A stretch of DNA of 20,851 nt, from positions 1 through 20,851 of the IMG/VR virus record IMGVR_UViG_3300020419_000099; one strand, 5' to 3'. Made by a program: the position numbers and the translations under genes. Within the stretch, counting starts at the first letter, position 1; every line of letters begins with the position of its first letter. Below the pieces are notes generated by a model, which saw only the letters and a list, made by a program, of their open reading frames with translations, did not search any database and was not told the DNA's origin. Positions 5,210 through 13,109 of the stretch are shown one piece after another. This DNA is from a virus.

Positions 5210-7404
5210 TGCAAGAATTAATATTATATATCAGACCACAATTTAGAAACAATGTCACACAAGATTATGTGAAGGTAGACATGTTTAGTGATGAAAATGT
5301 AACATTAACACAAGTCATTCAAGATGTAAGAGATATTGACAAAGTATTTACAGATTTTTCACAGACGTTTAGTTTACCAGCATCACAAATTAATAATAAA
5401 CTATTTCAACATTGGTACAATCCAGATATAGATGGGTTTGATAGCAATATACAAAGTGAAGCAATCATTGAACTAAATTACCAACCTTTTAAAAGTGGCA
5501 AAATACAACTTCAGGAAGTTAAAATGAAGAACAATAAACCAAGTGTTTACAAGGTTACTTTCTATGGTAAAACAGTTAGCTTAAATAATACATTTGGCGA
5601 AGATAAGTTGAGCAACTTAAATTGGTTAAGTAATTTATCTTATGATAATACAAGCGCAAATATATTAGCTGGCTTAAATGCTGGTTTAGATATTACAGTA
5701 GATTCAACAACATATACTGATGCAATTATTTACCCTTTATTATCTCAAAACCAAAGATACATTTATGATTCAGGTGGTAATTTTGACAATCAAGGAAATA
5801 TAAGTTATAATACATCATCTACTGATGCAACATATTATAACAGAAGGGGTGTAATGCCAGAAGATTTAAAACCAGCTATAAAAGCAAGTTTAATAATTAA
5901 GGCAATAGAAGAACAATACGGATTAACTTTTAAATCAAGTGAATTTTTTGATTCAACTGAATTTAGTAATGTTTATTTGTGGATGAATAGAGAAAAAGGA
6001 AAAATTACTTTATCAAGTAATATATTAATAGATAGTGAAACTTTTTCTTGTACAAGTCCATCACCAGCAAGTGCATGTACATATTTTTCTTCAACTACTC
6101 AATCTCAATTTGTAGATGGGGTTTTTAAAATTGAAAGAACGGCAACTATTGATGAATTTCATTATACTGCAATTGTATCTCCAGCATCAGGTTATACATC
6201 TGTAATATATACTATTGAAATTATAGATAGATTATCTAATACAGTTGTATCATCAGCAACTGGTAGTGGAACAGTACAAGCAAATATAATTTATGGCGGT
6301 TCATTGGCTGGTGGTTCATTAGCTCAAGAAATAGCATTAGGAGAAAAAAAGGAATTAGTAACAAGAGTAAGTTCTGAATCTTCTTTAAATTTTAGTATTA
6401 ATGAAAACTTAAAAACAGTTGATACGGGTGTTTCTTATGAAGTTGTTAATCTTTCAACTACATCACCTTTAAGTTTAGCAAGTCCAAAAATATTACCAAA
6501 TAATCAAATGCCAGATATTAAGATTATTGATTATTTAAAAGGTATATTTAAAACATTTAATTTGACTGCATTTTTAGATAGTAATGATGAAATAGTGGTA
6601 AAAACATTAGATGATTTTTATGGTGATTCAACTACAACACATGATATTAGCCAATATGTTAAAACAGATGAAAATACAGTTAGTGAAGCATTGCCATTTA
6701 GTACAATAGATTTAGAATATGTAGAACCACAGTCCAAACTGGCAGTTACACAAACTAATTTATTTAATAAAAAATTTGGAAGTGCTGAATTTAATGCAAA
6801 TGCAAGTAGAGGAAAACAATATAAAGTTGAAGCACCATTTGAACATATGTTATATGAAAGATTAATCAATTTAGGTTCTGGTACTTACACAGAAGTACAA
6901 TATGGTTTAATGGTAAATGAAAATGATGAATCATTTGTAAATAAACCATTATTATTTTATGCTATTTATCAAACATCTATTTCACCTTCAATAAACTTTG
7001 TAGATAGTACAAGGCCTACAAGTGGAATGCCTGCAGCACAACCACAAACAGAAGTGACAAATTATTGGATGCCTCACAATGCAAATGAATTAGGAACTGC
7101 ATCTACTGCACCAGCATTTAATCTAAACTTTGGAAGTGAAATTAACAGTTACACATTAACTGACTATGGTGGAAACAATAATTCTTTATTTCAAAAGTTT
7201 TATGAAAATTATATAGTAAGAGTATTCAATACTAAAACAAGAATATTTAAATATAAAGCCATATTGCCATTAAAGTTTTTATTGACTTATTCATTAGCTG
7301 ATAAAGTATTTGTAAATGGAAGGTCATTTACTATAAATAAAATTACAACTAAACTACAAACTGGAGAATCATCACTTGAATTATTAAATGAACCAACATC
7401 ATGA
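5209..7404 (+). CDS. Large tail/baseplate protein, putative
   Basis: A 731-residue structural protein. The N-terminal 120 residues carry a pattern I recall from flavobacterial phage tail proteins: VDMFSDENVTLTQVIQDVRD, DKVFTDFSQTFSLPAS, an ELNYQPFKSGKIQL strand and VKMKNNKPSVYKVTFYGK. The middle is Ser/Thr-rich and beta-like (about 265-400), and the C-terminus returns to mixed strands with a RIFKYKAILPLKFLL segment. The N-terminal part resembles baseplate-hub-type proteins in general pattern, but I see no lysozyme or peptidase motif. It starts at TAATG with the previous gene and ends at ATGA with the next. A tail-tip or hub role is inferred from size and its place just upstream of the tape measure. 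Confidence 0.6.
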   Translation: MQELILYIRPQFRNNVTQDYVKVDMFSDENVTLTQVIQDVRDIDKVFTDFSQTFSLPASQINNKLFQHWYNPDIDGFDSNIQSEAIIELNYQPFKSGKIQLQEVKMKNNKPSVYKVTFYGKTVSLNNTFGEDKLSNLNWLSNLSYDNTSANILAGLNAGLDITVDSTTYTDAIIYPLLSQNQRYIYDSGGNFDNQGNISYNTSSTDATYYNRRGVMPEDLKPAIKASLIIKAIEEQYGLTFKSSEFFDSTEFSNVYLWMNREKGKITLSSNILIDSETFSCTSPSPASACTYFSSTTQSQFVDGVFKIERTATIDEFHYTAIVSPASGYTSVIYTIEIIDRLSNTVVSSATGSGTVQANIIYGGSLAGGSLAQEIALGEKKELVTRVSSESSLNFSINENLKTVDTGVSYEVVNLSTTSPLSLASPKILPNNQMPDIKIIDYLKGIFKTFNLTAFLDSNDEIVVKTLDDFYGDSTTTHDISQYVKTDENTVSEALPFSTIDLEYVEPQSKLAVTQTNLFNKKFGSAEFNANASRGKQYKVEAPFEHMLYERLINLGSGTYTEVQYGLMVNENDESFVNKPLLFYAIYQTSISPSINFVDSTRPTSGMPAAQPQTEVTNYWMPHNANELGTASTAPAFNLNFGSEINSYTLTDYGGNNNSLFQKFYENYIVRVFNTKTRIFKYKAILPLKFLLTYSLADKVFVNGRSFTINKITTKLQTGESSLELLNEPTS

Positions 7405-7562
7405 AAGAATTAATTGAAGCATTAGAATTTTGCAAGGAAAATAATATCTATGATAAAAACATAAATATTGCATTAGGGAAAAACTTATATGCACAAACTT
7501 TTGAAGAAGGTGCAATACAAAAAAAAATAAAAGAATATGAAAACTATCTTAGTAGAAATTGA
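7401..7562 (+). CDS. 53-aa micro-ORF between tail protein and tape measure
   Basis: The ATG at 7401 overlaps the previous stop (ATGA), and the frame ends 26 nt inside the tape measure gene, so it fills the interval exactly. The peptide is helical and charged (KELIEALEFCKENNIYDKN, then a KKIKEYENYL helix). No family is assigned. Its coupling to both neighbours and reasonable amino acid composition suggest that it is real. A small tail-assembly accessory or a translational coupler are both possible. Confidence 0.6.
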   Translation: MKELIEALEFCKENNIYDKNINIALGKNLYAQTFEEGAIQKKIKEYENYLSRN

Positions 7563-9483
7563 TGTAGAGGGTGCACCACAGGCCATTAAGAATATTAATG
7601 ACTTAGAAAATGCTATTGGTTCATTAGAAGATGAATTAAAACAAGCTGAATTTGGTAGTGAAGAATTTAAAAAATTATCAAGGGAATTAACCAAGGCACA
7701 AAAGGAGTTAAAGAATACAGAACTTGCTATTGAATCTTTGGATTCAGAACAAGTTGCAAGTGAGTTTGGAGCATTAACTGGTGCAGTTGGTGATGTTACT
7801 GGTGCATTTGTTTTGCTTGGTGGTGAGGATGGGCCAATAGGTGAAGTTGGTGAAAGAATTAGTACTGCTATTGGTATATCAATGGCATTTAAAGGAGCAA
7901 TAGAAGGTATTAGTGCTGGTAGAAAATTATTAAACAATGCATTAGCAACATCAAACACATTACAAAAAATTAATAATACTGTCAATGTTGCAGCAACTGC
8001 AATTATGGGTTTATTTGGCAAATCTGTAAAAGCTACATCATTATCATTTAAAGCTTTAAAAGGTGCAATTATTGCAACTGGTATTGGTGCTTTAGTTGTT
8101 GGAATATCTTCTGCAATTAGTGCCATTGGAGATTGGATTAGTGGCACCTCTGGTGCAGAAGAAGCACAAGAAGCATTTCAAGCATCAATAGAAAGAACTA
8201 ATGAAGCATTAGATAAACAAACTAAAGCTTTTCAAGACCTTGGAAGGGAATTAGATAGAAATACAAAACTTCAAATTGCATTAGCAAAAGCACAAGGCAA
8301 ATCAAATGAGCAAATTGCCAGAATGGAAGAAAATGCTTTAAAACAAAAAATATTAAACATAAATAAAGAAATATCAGAAACAACAAAGCTGTATAAACAA
8401 AAACTTGAACAAGCTCAAACAAATCTTCATACAGAAGAAGAATTAAGAGAAATGAATTTACTCGGCATAAAAGATATATTTGAAAAAGAAGCCGAATTGC
8501 AACAAACAAGAAAGGATTTAGCTGCTGACTTAGCAATAATGATTAAAACAAATAATGCTAATGAAATAAAAGAAGAAAAAGAAAAACAAAATAAAATAAT
8601 AGAAACAGAAAAAAAGGCATCTCAAGAAAGAAGTAAAGAAAGAAAGAAAAATATAGAAGAAGCTGAAAAAGATGCTAAAGAACAAGCTGAAAAAGAAGCA
8701 CAAGAAGAATTACAAAGACAAAGAGAGCATGAGCAAAATTTAGCAGATATTAGAAATGAATTTTTATTAGAGTTAGAAGAAGAAACAGAAATATATAGAC
8801 AAAGTTTTTTAACAGAACAACAAATAGAGATTGAAGCAGTACAAGATAAATATTTTAGATTAAAAGAATTAGCAATACAACATGGTGAAGATACTACACA
8901 ATTAGTAGCAAATGAAGAAAAAGCAAAAGCAGATATTAGAAAAAAGTTTGCTGACCAAGAATTAAACAATAGAAGAGATTTAGCGCAACAACAACTTTCA
9001 ATTGCTTCTGATGCATTAGGTGCTATAAATGATTTAGTACAAGCATTTGCAAAAGAAGATGAAGAAAGCGCAAGAAAAGCATTTAATGTAAATAAAGCAA
9101 TAGGAATAGCACAAGCAATTGTTTCTACTGCTCAAGGTATAATAGCACAACTTGCAGTACCTCAAGATGCTTTGACTGGTGCAAACTTTGTAAAAGCTGG
9201 AATAGTGGCAGCAACTGGAGCAGCACAAATAGCAACAATATCAAAAACACAATTTCAAGGAAGTCAATCTGCACCACCGCCAAGGCCAAATTTAGGCACT
9301 GGTGCTGGAACTGGAGCAACAACACAACCACCAGCATTTAATGTAGTAGGCCAATCAGGATTTAATCAAATAGCAACTGCATTAGGCCAAGGCCAACCAC
9401 CAATACAAGCATTTGTAGTATCTCAAGATGTTACAACAGCACAACAATTAGATAATGCAATAATACAAACAGCAACTTTTTAA
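7537..9483 (+). CDS. Tail tape measure protein
   Basis: A 648-residue protein with the architecture of a tape measure. An N-terminal coiled-coil region (about 17-70) is followed by Gly/Ala-rich hydrophobic segments (about 78-95, 111-128, 150-162 and a longer one at 174-203). Next comes a long charged helical stretch of Lys/Glu/Gln heptads (about 205-480), a second Ala-rich hydrophobic patch (about 515-560) and a Pro/Gly-rich tail ending in QAFVVSQDVTTAQQLDNA. That ending is typical of flavobacterial phage tape measures as I recall. The protein sets the tail length, and the hydrophobic segments may help DNA cross the inner membrane. With the usual 1.5 A per residue rule the tail would be roughly 95-100 nm. 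The start overlaps the preceding micro-ORF. Confidence 0.88.
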   Translation: MKTILVEIDVEGAPQAIKNINDLENAIGSLEDELKQAEFGSEEFKKLSRELTKAQKELKNTELAIESLDSEQVASEFGALTGAVGDVTGAFVLLGGEDGPIGEVGERISTAIGISMAFKGAIEGISAGRKLLNNALATSNTLQKINNTVNVAATAIMGLFGKSVKATSLSFKALKGAIIATGIGALVVGISSAISAIGDWISGTSGAEEAQEAFQASIERTNEALDKQTKAFQDLGRELDRNTKLQIALAKAQGKSNEQIARMEENALKQKILNINKEISETTKLYKQKLEQAQTNLHTEEELREMNLLGIKDIFEKEAELQQTRKDLAADLAIMIKTNNANEIKEEKEKQNKIIETEKKASQERSKERKKNIEEAEKDAKEQAEKEAQEELQRQREHEQNLADIRNEFLLELEEETEIYRQSFLTEQQIEIEAVQDKYFRLKELAIQHGEDTTQLVANEEKAKADIRKKFADQELNNRRDLAQQQLSIASDALGAINDLVQAFAKEDEESARKAFNVNKAIGIAQAIVSTAQGIIAQLAVPQDALTGANFVKAGIVAATGAAQIATISKTQFQGSQSAPPPRPNLGTGAGTGATTQPPAFNVVGQSGFNQIATALGQGQPPIQAFVVSQDVTTAQQLDNAIIQTATF

Positions 9484-9495
9484 AAACAAAACAAA

Positions 9496-10575
9496 ATGGA
9501 AATAATAGAACTTTTATTAGATGAAGAAAATGAAACTGCTGGAATAGATGCAATAAGTATTGTATCATCACCCGCCATTGAATCAGATTTTATAAAACTA
9601 AAATCACAAGAAATTAAATTTGCAAAAGTAGATGATGAAAAGCGCATCTTAATGGGTGCTGCTTTAATACCAAATAAACCTATATACAGAAAGGATGAAA
9701 AGAAAGAATACTATGTTTATTTTTCTGCTGATACAGTAAGGAAGGCAAGTGAATTATTCTTTATGAATGGAAACCAAAACAATGCAACCTTAGAACACAA
9801 TATGAACTTAAACGGTTTGACAGTTGTTGAATCATGGATAGTAGAAGGTGAACAAGATAAAAGCAAAATGTATGGCCTTGATGTTCCAGTAGGTACATGG
9901 ATGGTATCTATGAAAGTAAACAATGATGAAATCTGGAATGAATATGTGAAAACAGATAAAGTAAAAGGATTTTCAATTGAAGGTTACTTTGCTGACAAAG
10001 CAAATATCAAAGCAAGTGTAGAAGATGTTGCTGAAAAAAAAGCAGAAGAAAAAATAGAAAAAATTAGAAATCTATTTAAAAAAAAAAAGATTGAATTAGA
10101 AACTTATAATGATTATCCTGATGCAGTTAGTAATAATGCTAAAAGGGGAATAGAACTAAATAAAAAAGTAAATAATAAATGTGCTACACAAGTTGGCAAA
10201 GTAAGGGCGCAACAATTAGCAGATAAAAAAAATATAAGTTTAGACACTATTAAAAGAATGTATAGTTATTTAAGTAGGGCAGAAGTATATTATGATGAAA
10301 GTGATACTAAAGCATGTGGAACAATATCTTATTTATTGTGGGGTGGCAAAGCTGGTTTAAGATGGTCATTAAGCAAACTTAAAGAACTTGATGAAGTTAA
10401 TTTAGCATCAATGGTTATAGATGAAGATTATGCAGTAATAGATGATAGATTAGCTTATAGCACACAAGAAAAAGCAGAAGAAATGGCAATTAATATTGGG
10501 TGTAAAGGTTTTCATACTCATGAATTAGAAAATAAAACTTGGTACATGCCATGTGAAAAACATATAAATAAATAA
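9496..10575 (+). CDS. XkdF-like capsid maturation serine protease with two extra C-terminal domains
   Basis: Residues 1-170 match the XkdF-type phage protease pattern: an N-terminal AGIDAISIVSSPAIES, RILMGAALIPNKPIYR, a His in LEHN (H101) and a Ser in KGFSIEGYF (S160), likely catalytic. It would cleave scaffold and perhaps capsid during prohead maturation. A basic coiled-coil linker follows (about 172-203). A second domain (about 204-300) has a YPDAVSNNAKRGIELN helix, CATQVGKVRAQQLA and ACGTISYLLWGGKAGLRW. A short third module has GCKGFHTHE and YMPCEKH (336-356), which could bind a metal. I recall the same fusion in other Bacteroidetes phages, so it is not an assembly error. It lies directly after the tape measure with an A-rich leader. 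The protease role is well supported; the roles of the added domains are unknown. Confidence 0.85.
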   Translation: MEIIELLLDEENETAGIDAISIVSSPAIESDFIKLKSQEIKFAKVDDEKRILMGAALIPNKPIYRKDEKKEYYVYFSADTVRKASELFFMNGNQNNATLEHNMNLNGLTVVESWIVEGEQDKSKMYGLDVPVGTWMVSMKVNNDEIWNEYVKTDKVKGFSIEGYFADKANIKASVEDVAEKKAEEKIEKIRNLFKKKKIELETYNDYPDAVSNNAKRGIELNKKVNNKCATQVGKVRAQQLADKKNISLDTIKRMYSYLSRAEVYYDESDTKACGTISYLLWGGKAGLRWSLSKLKELDEVNLASMVIDEDYAVIDDRLAYSTQEKAEEMAINIGCKGFHTHELENKTWYMPCEKHINK

Positions 10576-10577
10576 AA

Positions 10578-10724
10578 ATGGGAAATAAACTAACAGACGG
10601 AGAAAAAAGCAGAACCTCACCAAAGGGTGGTAAAAGAGGATGTTTATGTAAAGACAATACATATAATGTTAAATGTTGTGATGGCTCATTGAGGGCGCAA
10701 GGAATAGGCAAAACACAAGCATAA
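10578..10724 (+). CDS. 48-aa Cys-rich conserved microprotein (CLC...CC motif)
   Basis: An ATG after an A-rich leader (AATAAAA) opens a 48-residue frame with a basic start (KSRTSPKGGKRG) followed by GCLCKDNTYNVKCCDGSL and QGIGKTQA. I recall the CLC...TY...CC.GSL..QGIG pattern as a small protein widespread in flavobacterial phages, normally beside protease and scaffold genes. The four Cys residues (22, 24, 34, 35) could hold one metal ion or form disulfides. Function is unknown. Because the residues match a remembered family, I treat this as a real gene although it is very short. Confidence 0.8.
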   Translation: MGNKLTDGEKSRTSPKGGKRGCLCKDNTYNVKCCDGSLRAQGIGKTQA

Positions 10725-10746
10725 TTAAAAAAAAATAAAAAAAAGG

Positions 10747-10785
10747 TATAACAAGTTGAAAAAAAAAACATTTATATAGTATGAA
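10747..10785 (+). promoter_or_regulatory. Repeated 39-bp promoter-like box, copy 2 (scaffold/capsid module)
   Basis: The second copy reads TATAACAA, GTTG, ten A residues, CATTTATATA, G, TATGAA, and its ATG starts the scaffold candidate. It differs from copy 1 (2098-2136) only in the four-base insert and one purine. It lies in the 56-nt gap after the Cys-rich microprotein. Placement before the most highly needed structural genes fits a strong late promoter; the start point cannot be fixed from the sequence. Confidence 0.65.
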
Positions 10786-11431
10786 AGCAAATGATATGTT
10801 AAATAAAATCAAAACCATTATAGGTGGAATTGAACTAACTGAAGAAGTTAGAGAAATTGAATTAGCTGAAATGAAACTACAAAATGGAACAGTAGTAGAA
10901 GCTGAAGAATTTAAAAAAGGGGAAGCTATATTCATTAAATCAGATGATGAAAGAATTGCAATGCCAGTTGGAGAATATGTTCTTGAAGATGGCAAACTTT
11001 TAGTAGTTGAAGAAGAAGGAATTATAGCAGACATGAGAGACGTGTCTGATGATGTACCTGCAAAAGAAGAAGATATGAAAAAAGATATCAAAGAAGAAAT
11101 GGCTGAAGAAGCAGCTGTTTATGATTGGGAAGGAATGGAAAAAAGAATCAAGAACCTTGAGGATGCCATTGCTGACCTTAAAGAAGATAAAGTTGATGCA
11201 CCTGAAGATGTAGAAGCAACAGAAGAACTATCTGAAGAAACAAATGAAGAAGTTAAATCTGAATTATCTAAAGAAGAAATTAAAGAAAATGTAGATGTAG
11301 AACTTTCAGCTGAAGTTGCTGAACCTGTAAAACACAATCCAGAAGCTTCAAATGAAAGTAAGTTTACATTAAATAAAACTAATTATCCTCAAACATTACA
11401 ACAAAGGATATATGAAAAATTAAATAACTAA
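10781..11431 (+). CDS. Putative capsid scaffold protein
   Basis: A 216-residue, very acidic protein. Residues about 24-86 form a compact beta-type segment (ELAEMKLQNGTVVEAEEF, MPVGEYVLEDGKLLVVEEEG), followed by a charged helix (about 94-112), a coiled-coil heptad region (about 117-137), a Glu-rich linker (to about 190) and a conserved-looking C-terminal TNYPQTLQQRIYEKLNN. Acidic, coiled-coil and extended composition, plus position just upstream of the major capsid gene and downstream of the protease, fit a scaffolding protein that directs capsid assembly and is then cleaved. The short C-terminal helix could be the capsid-binding part. It is the first gene after the second promoter-like box. 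Confidence 0.72.
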   Translation: MKANDMLNKIKTIIGGIELTEEVREIELAEMKLQNGTVVEAEEFKKGEAIFIKSDDERIAMPVGEYVLEDGKLLVVEEEGIIADMRDVSDDVPAKEEDMKKDIKEEMAEEAAVYDWEGMEKRIKNLEDAIADLKEDKVDAPEDVEATEELSEETNEEVKSELSKEEIKENVDVELSAEVAEPVKHNPEASNESKFTLNKTNYPQTLQQRIYEKLNN

Positions 11432-11443
11432 AAACAAATAAAA

Positions 11444-12385
11444 ATGGCAACAAGTTTAACAACTACATATGCTGGTGAATTTAAAGATAAATACATTGCA
11501 GCAGCATTAACAAGTGGTAAAACACTTGACAACGGGGGTGTAACAATACTTCCAAACATTGCTTATAAAGAAGTAATGCAAAAATCAGTAATGGGAGATG
11601 ATTTAATAGTAAACGCAGGATGTGATTACACAGATGCTGGTACTTTAACACTTACTGAAAGAGTTCTTGAAGTAGAAGAATTTCAAGTAAACAAAACAGA
11701 ATGTAAAAAGACATTTGCTCAATCTTGGCAATCAGCTGAAATGGGTTATTCTGTATTAAACCAAAGTTTACCAAAATCATTTGCAGATTTTATTGTACAA
11801 CAGTACATAGCTAAAATTGCTGCTAAAACTGAAACGAACATTTGGGCAGGAGTTAATGCTAATGCAGGAGAGTTTGATGGATTCACAACTATTGCTGGTG
11901 CTAACATAGCTGATTTAGCTGGTGGTGCAATTGTAGTTGGAACTGATGTTACTGCCTCAAATGTAATTACTGAATTAGGTAAAGTAGTTGACCATGTTGC
12001 TACTAATACACCAGCAATCTTAGATAAAGAAGATTTAAGAATTTATGTTGGAAACAAAGTATTCCAAGCTTATGTAAGAGCACTTGGTGGTTTTGCATTA
12101 ACTGGTGGTGCTGGCACTGATGATAAAATGACTCAATGGTATAATGGTGGTGGACTTACTTTTGATGGTATTCCAATCTTTTTAGCACCTGGTATGCCAG
12201 CAAACAAAATGATGTGTACGCAAATTTCAAACCTATTCTTTGGGTGTGGTGTTCTTGGAGATTTATCTGAATTAAGATTAATTGATACTGCTGATACTTT
12301 AGGTGACCAAAATGTAAGATTTGTTGCAAGATGGAAAGCTGGTGTTCAAATCGGACTTTTAGGTGAAGTAACATATTATACCTAA
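11444..12385 (+). CDS. Major capsid protein
   Basis: A 313-residue protein of the flavobacterial phage capsid type, presumably HK97-fold. Features are FKDKYIAAALTSGKTLDNGG near the start, LERVLEVEEF-type strands (LTERVLEVEEFQVNKTECK), WQSAEMGYSVLNQSLPKSF, and the C-terminal DLSELRLIDTADTLGDQNV and FVARWKAGVQIGLLGEV. No long N-terminal delta domain is visible, consistent with a separate scaffold upstream. It follows the scaffold candidate after 12 A-rich bases and is followed by a hairpin terminator, which suggests it lies within a strongly expressed unit. The call rests on family resemblance and position. Confidence 0.85.
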   Translation: MATSLTTTYAGEFKDKYIAAALTSGKTLDNGGVTILPNIAYKEVMQKSVMGDDLIVNAGCDYTDAGTLTLTERVLEVEEFQVNKTECKKTFAQSWQSAEMGYSVLNQSLPKSFADFIVQQYIAKIAAKTETNIWAGVNANAGEFDGFTTIAGANIADLAGGAIVVGTDVTASNVITELGKVVDHVATNTPAILDKEDLRIYVGNKVFQAYVRALGGFALTGGAGTDDKMTQWYNGGGLTFDGIPIFLAPGMPANKMMCTQISNLFFGCGVLGDLSELRLIDTADTLGDQNVRFVARWKAGVQIGLLGEVTYYT

Positions 12386-12406
12386 GATATAATTTAATTA
12401 ATAACC

Positions 12407-12438
12407 ATTAAAGGGGGTTTAATTACCCCCCTTAATTT
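12407..12438 (+). terminator. Hairpin terminator after the major capsid gene
   Basis: The arms ATTAAAGGGGG (12407-12417) and CCCCCCTTAAT (12426-12436) pair with one mismatch around an 8-nt loop, with TTT directly after. It lies 21 nt after the capsid stop. Since the downstream gene starts only 13 nt later, it may be a partial terminator that lowers expression of the following gene. Confidence 0.7.
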
Positions 12439-12451
12439 AAAAAAAAACAAA

Positions 12452-13000
12452 ATGGCATGTGATATCAGTTTGGGACGTAAGGTTCCATGTAAAGACGTAA
12501 TAGGCGGAATAACTAAAGTGTATTTTGTTAATTTTGGGGATTTAGGTACAGTTACTACAAATTCAGGTGATGAAATTAGTGATATGACTGGAACTGCTTC
12601 AGCATATGAATATGATGTAAAAGGGACAAGTGCTTTAGAACAAGCTATTAACTCATCAAGAGATAATGGCACAACATTCTTTGAGCAAACCTTGACACTG
12701 TCTTTACCAAAATTAAGCAAAGAAGATAATAAAGAAGTAAAATTACTTTCATACGGAAGGCCACATATTGTGGTAGAGGACAACAATGGAAATTGTGTAA
12801 TGTGCGGTGTAGAGTATGGATGCGATGTGACTGGTGGTAGTATTGCTACTGGTGCTGCAATGGGTGATTTTTCTGGTTATTCTTTGACACTTGTTGGAAT
12901 GGAAAAACTTCCAGCACAGTTCATTGAAAGTGCGGTTGCTGGCAATCCTTTTGCTGGAATGAGTGGAACATTTACAATTGTTCAAGGAACCAATAGTTAA
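12452..13000 (+). CDS. Probable major tail tube protein
   Basis: A 182-residue protein starting MACDISLGRKVPCKDVIGG and containing AYEYDVKGTSALEQ, SSRDNGTTFFEQTLTLSLPKLS, KLLSYGRPHIVVEDNNGN and a Gly-rich segment GGSIATGAAMGDFSGYSLTL. I recall this family in flavobacterial phages. The pattern of alternating strands, size and abundance-type placement fit a tail tube monomer. The position between the capsid and portal genes, away from the other tail genes, is unusual for a tube protein, so a head decoration role is an alternative. It starts after an A10-type leader and is bracketed by two terminators. Confidence 0.6.
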   Translation: MACDISLGRKVPCKDVIGGITKVYFVNFGDLGTVTTNSGDEISDMTGTASAYEYDVKGTSALEQAINSSRDNGTTFFEQTLTLSLPKLSKEDNKEVKLLSYGRPHIVVEDNNGNCVMCGVEYGCDVTGGSIATGAAMGDFSGYSLTLVGMEKLPAQFIESAVAGNPFAGMSGTFTIVQGTNS

Positions 13001-13015
13001 AATAGGCACAAATTC

Positions 13016-13047
13016 ATAGTTTAGTGTGATTCAATATATAGTTTAGT
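13016..13047 (+). repeat. Direct repeat ATAGTTTAGT, two copies 22 bp apart
   Basis: Identical 10-mers at 13016-13025 and 13038-13047 in the short gap after the tail tube gene. The 22-bp spacing is about two helical turns, which would suit a dimeric regulator. It is also a short repeat in AT-rich DNA, so chance is plausible. Confidence 0.35.
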
Positions 13048-13052
13048 TGGCT

Positions 13053-13090
13053 AAAGGAGGGTTACAAATTTGTTTCTCTCCTTTTTTTTT
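13053..13090 (+). terminator. Hairpin terminator after the tail tube gene
   Basis: AAAGGAG (13053-13059) pairs with CTCCTTT (13078-13084) around an 18-nt loop that itself contains the palindrome ACAAATTTGT, and it is followed by a long T run up to 13090. It lies 52 nt after the tube stop and 19 nt before the next gene. Confidence 0.75.
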
Positions 13091-13109
13091 AACAGTAAAA
13101 TAAAAAAAG

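Noticed and set aside
7485-8147. A long minus-strand frame (220 codons) opposite the tape measure
   Set aside because: It lies fully antisense to the tape measure's N-terminal Ala/Gly-rich part, has the low-complexity composition expected from that, and has no recognisable family or leader.
10079-10092. A long A run in the protease gene as another frameshift site
   Set aside because: The zero frame continues into clearly family-like sequence, and neither alternative frame opens into a recognisable protein, so slippage here would have no evident product.
13054-13060. AAGGAGG as a Shine-Dalgarno sequence
   Set aside because: It is about 50 nt from the next start codon, forms one arm of a terminator hairpin, and no other gene in the window uses such a site.
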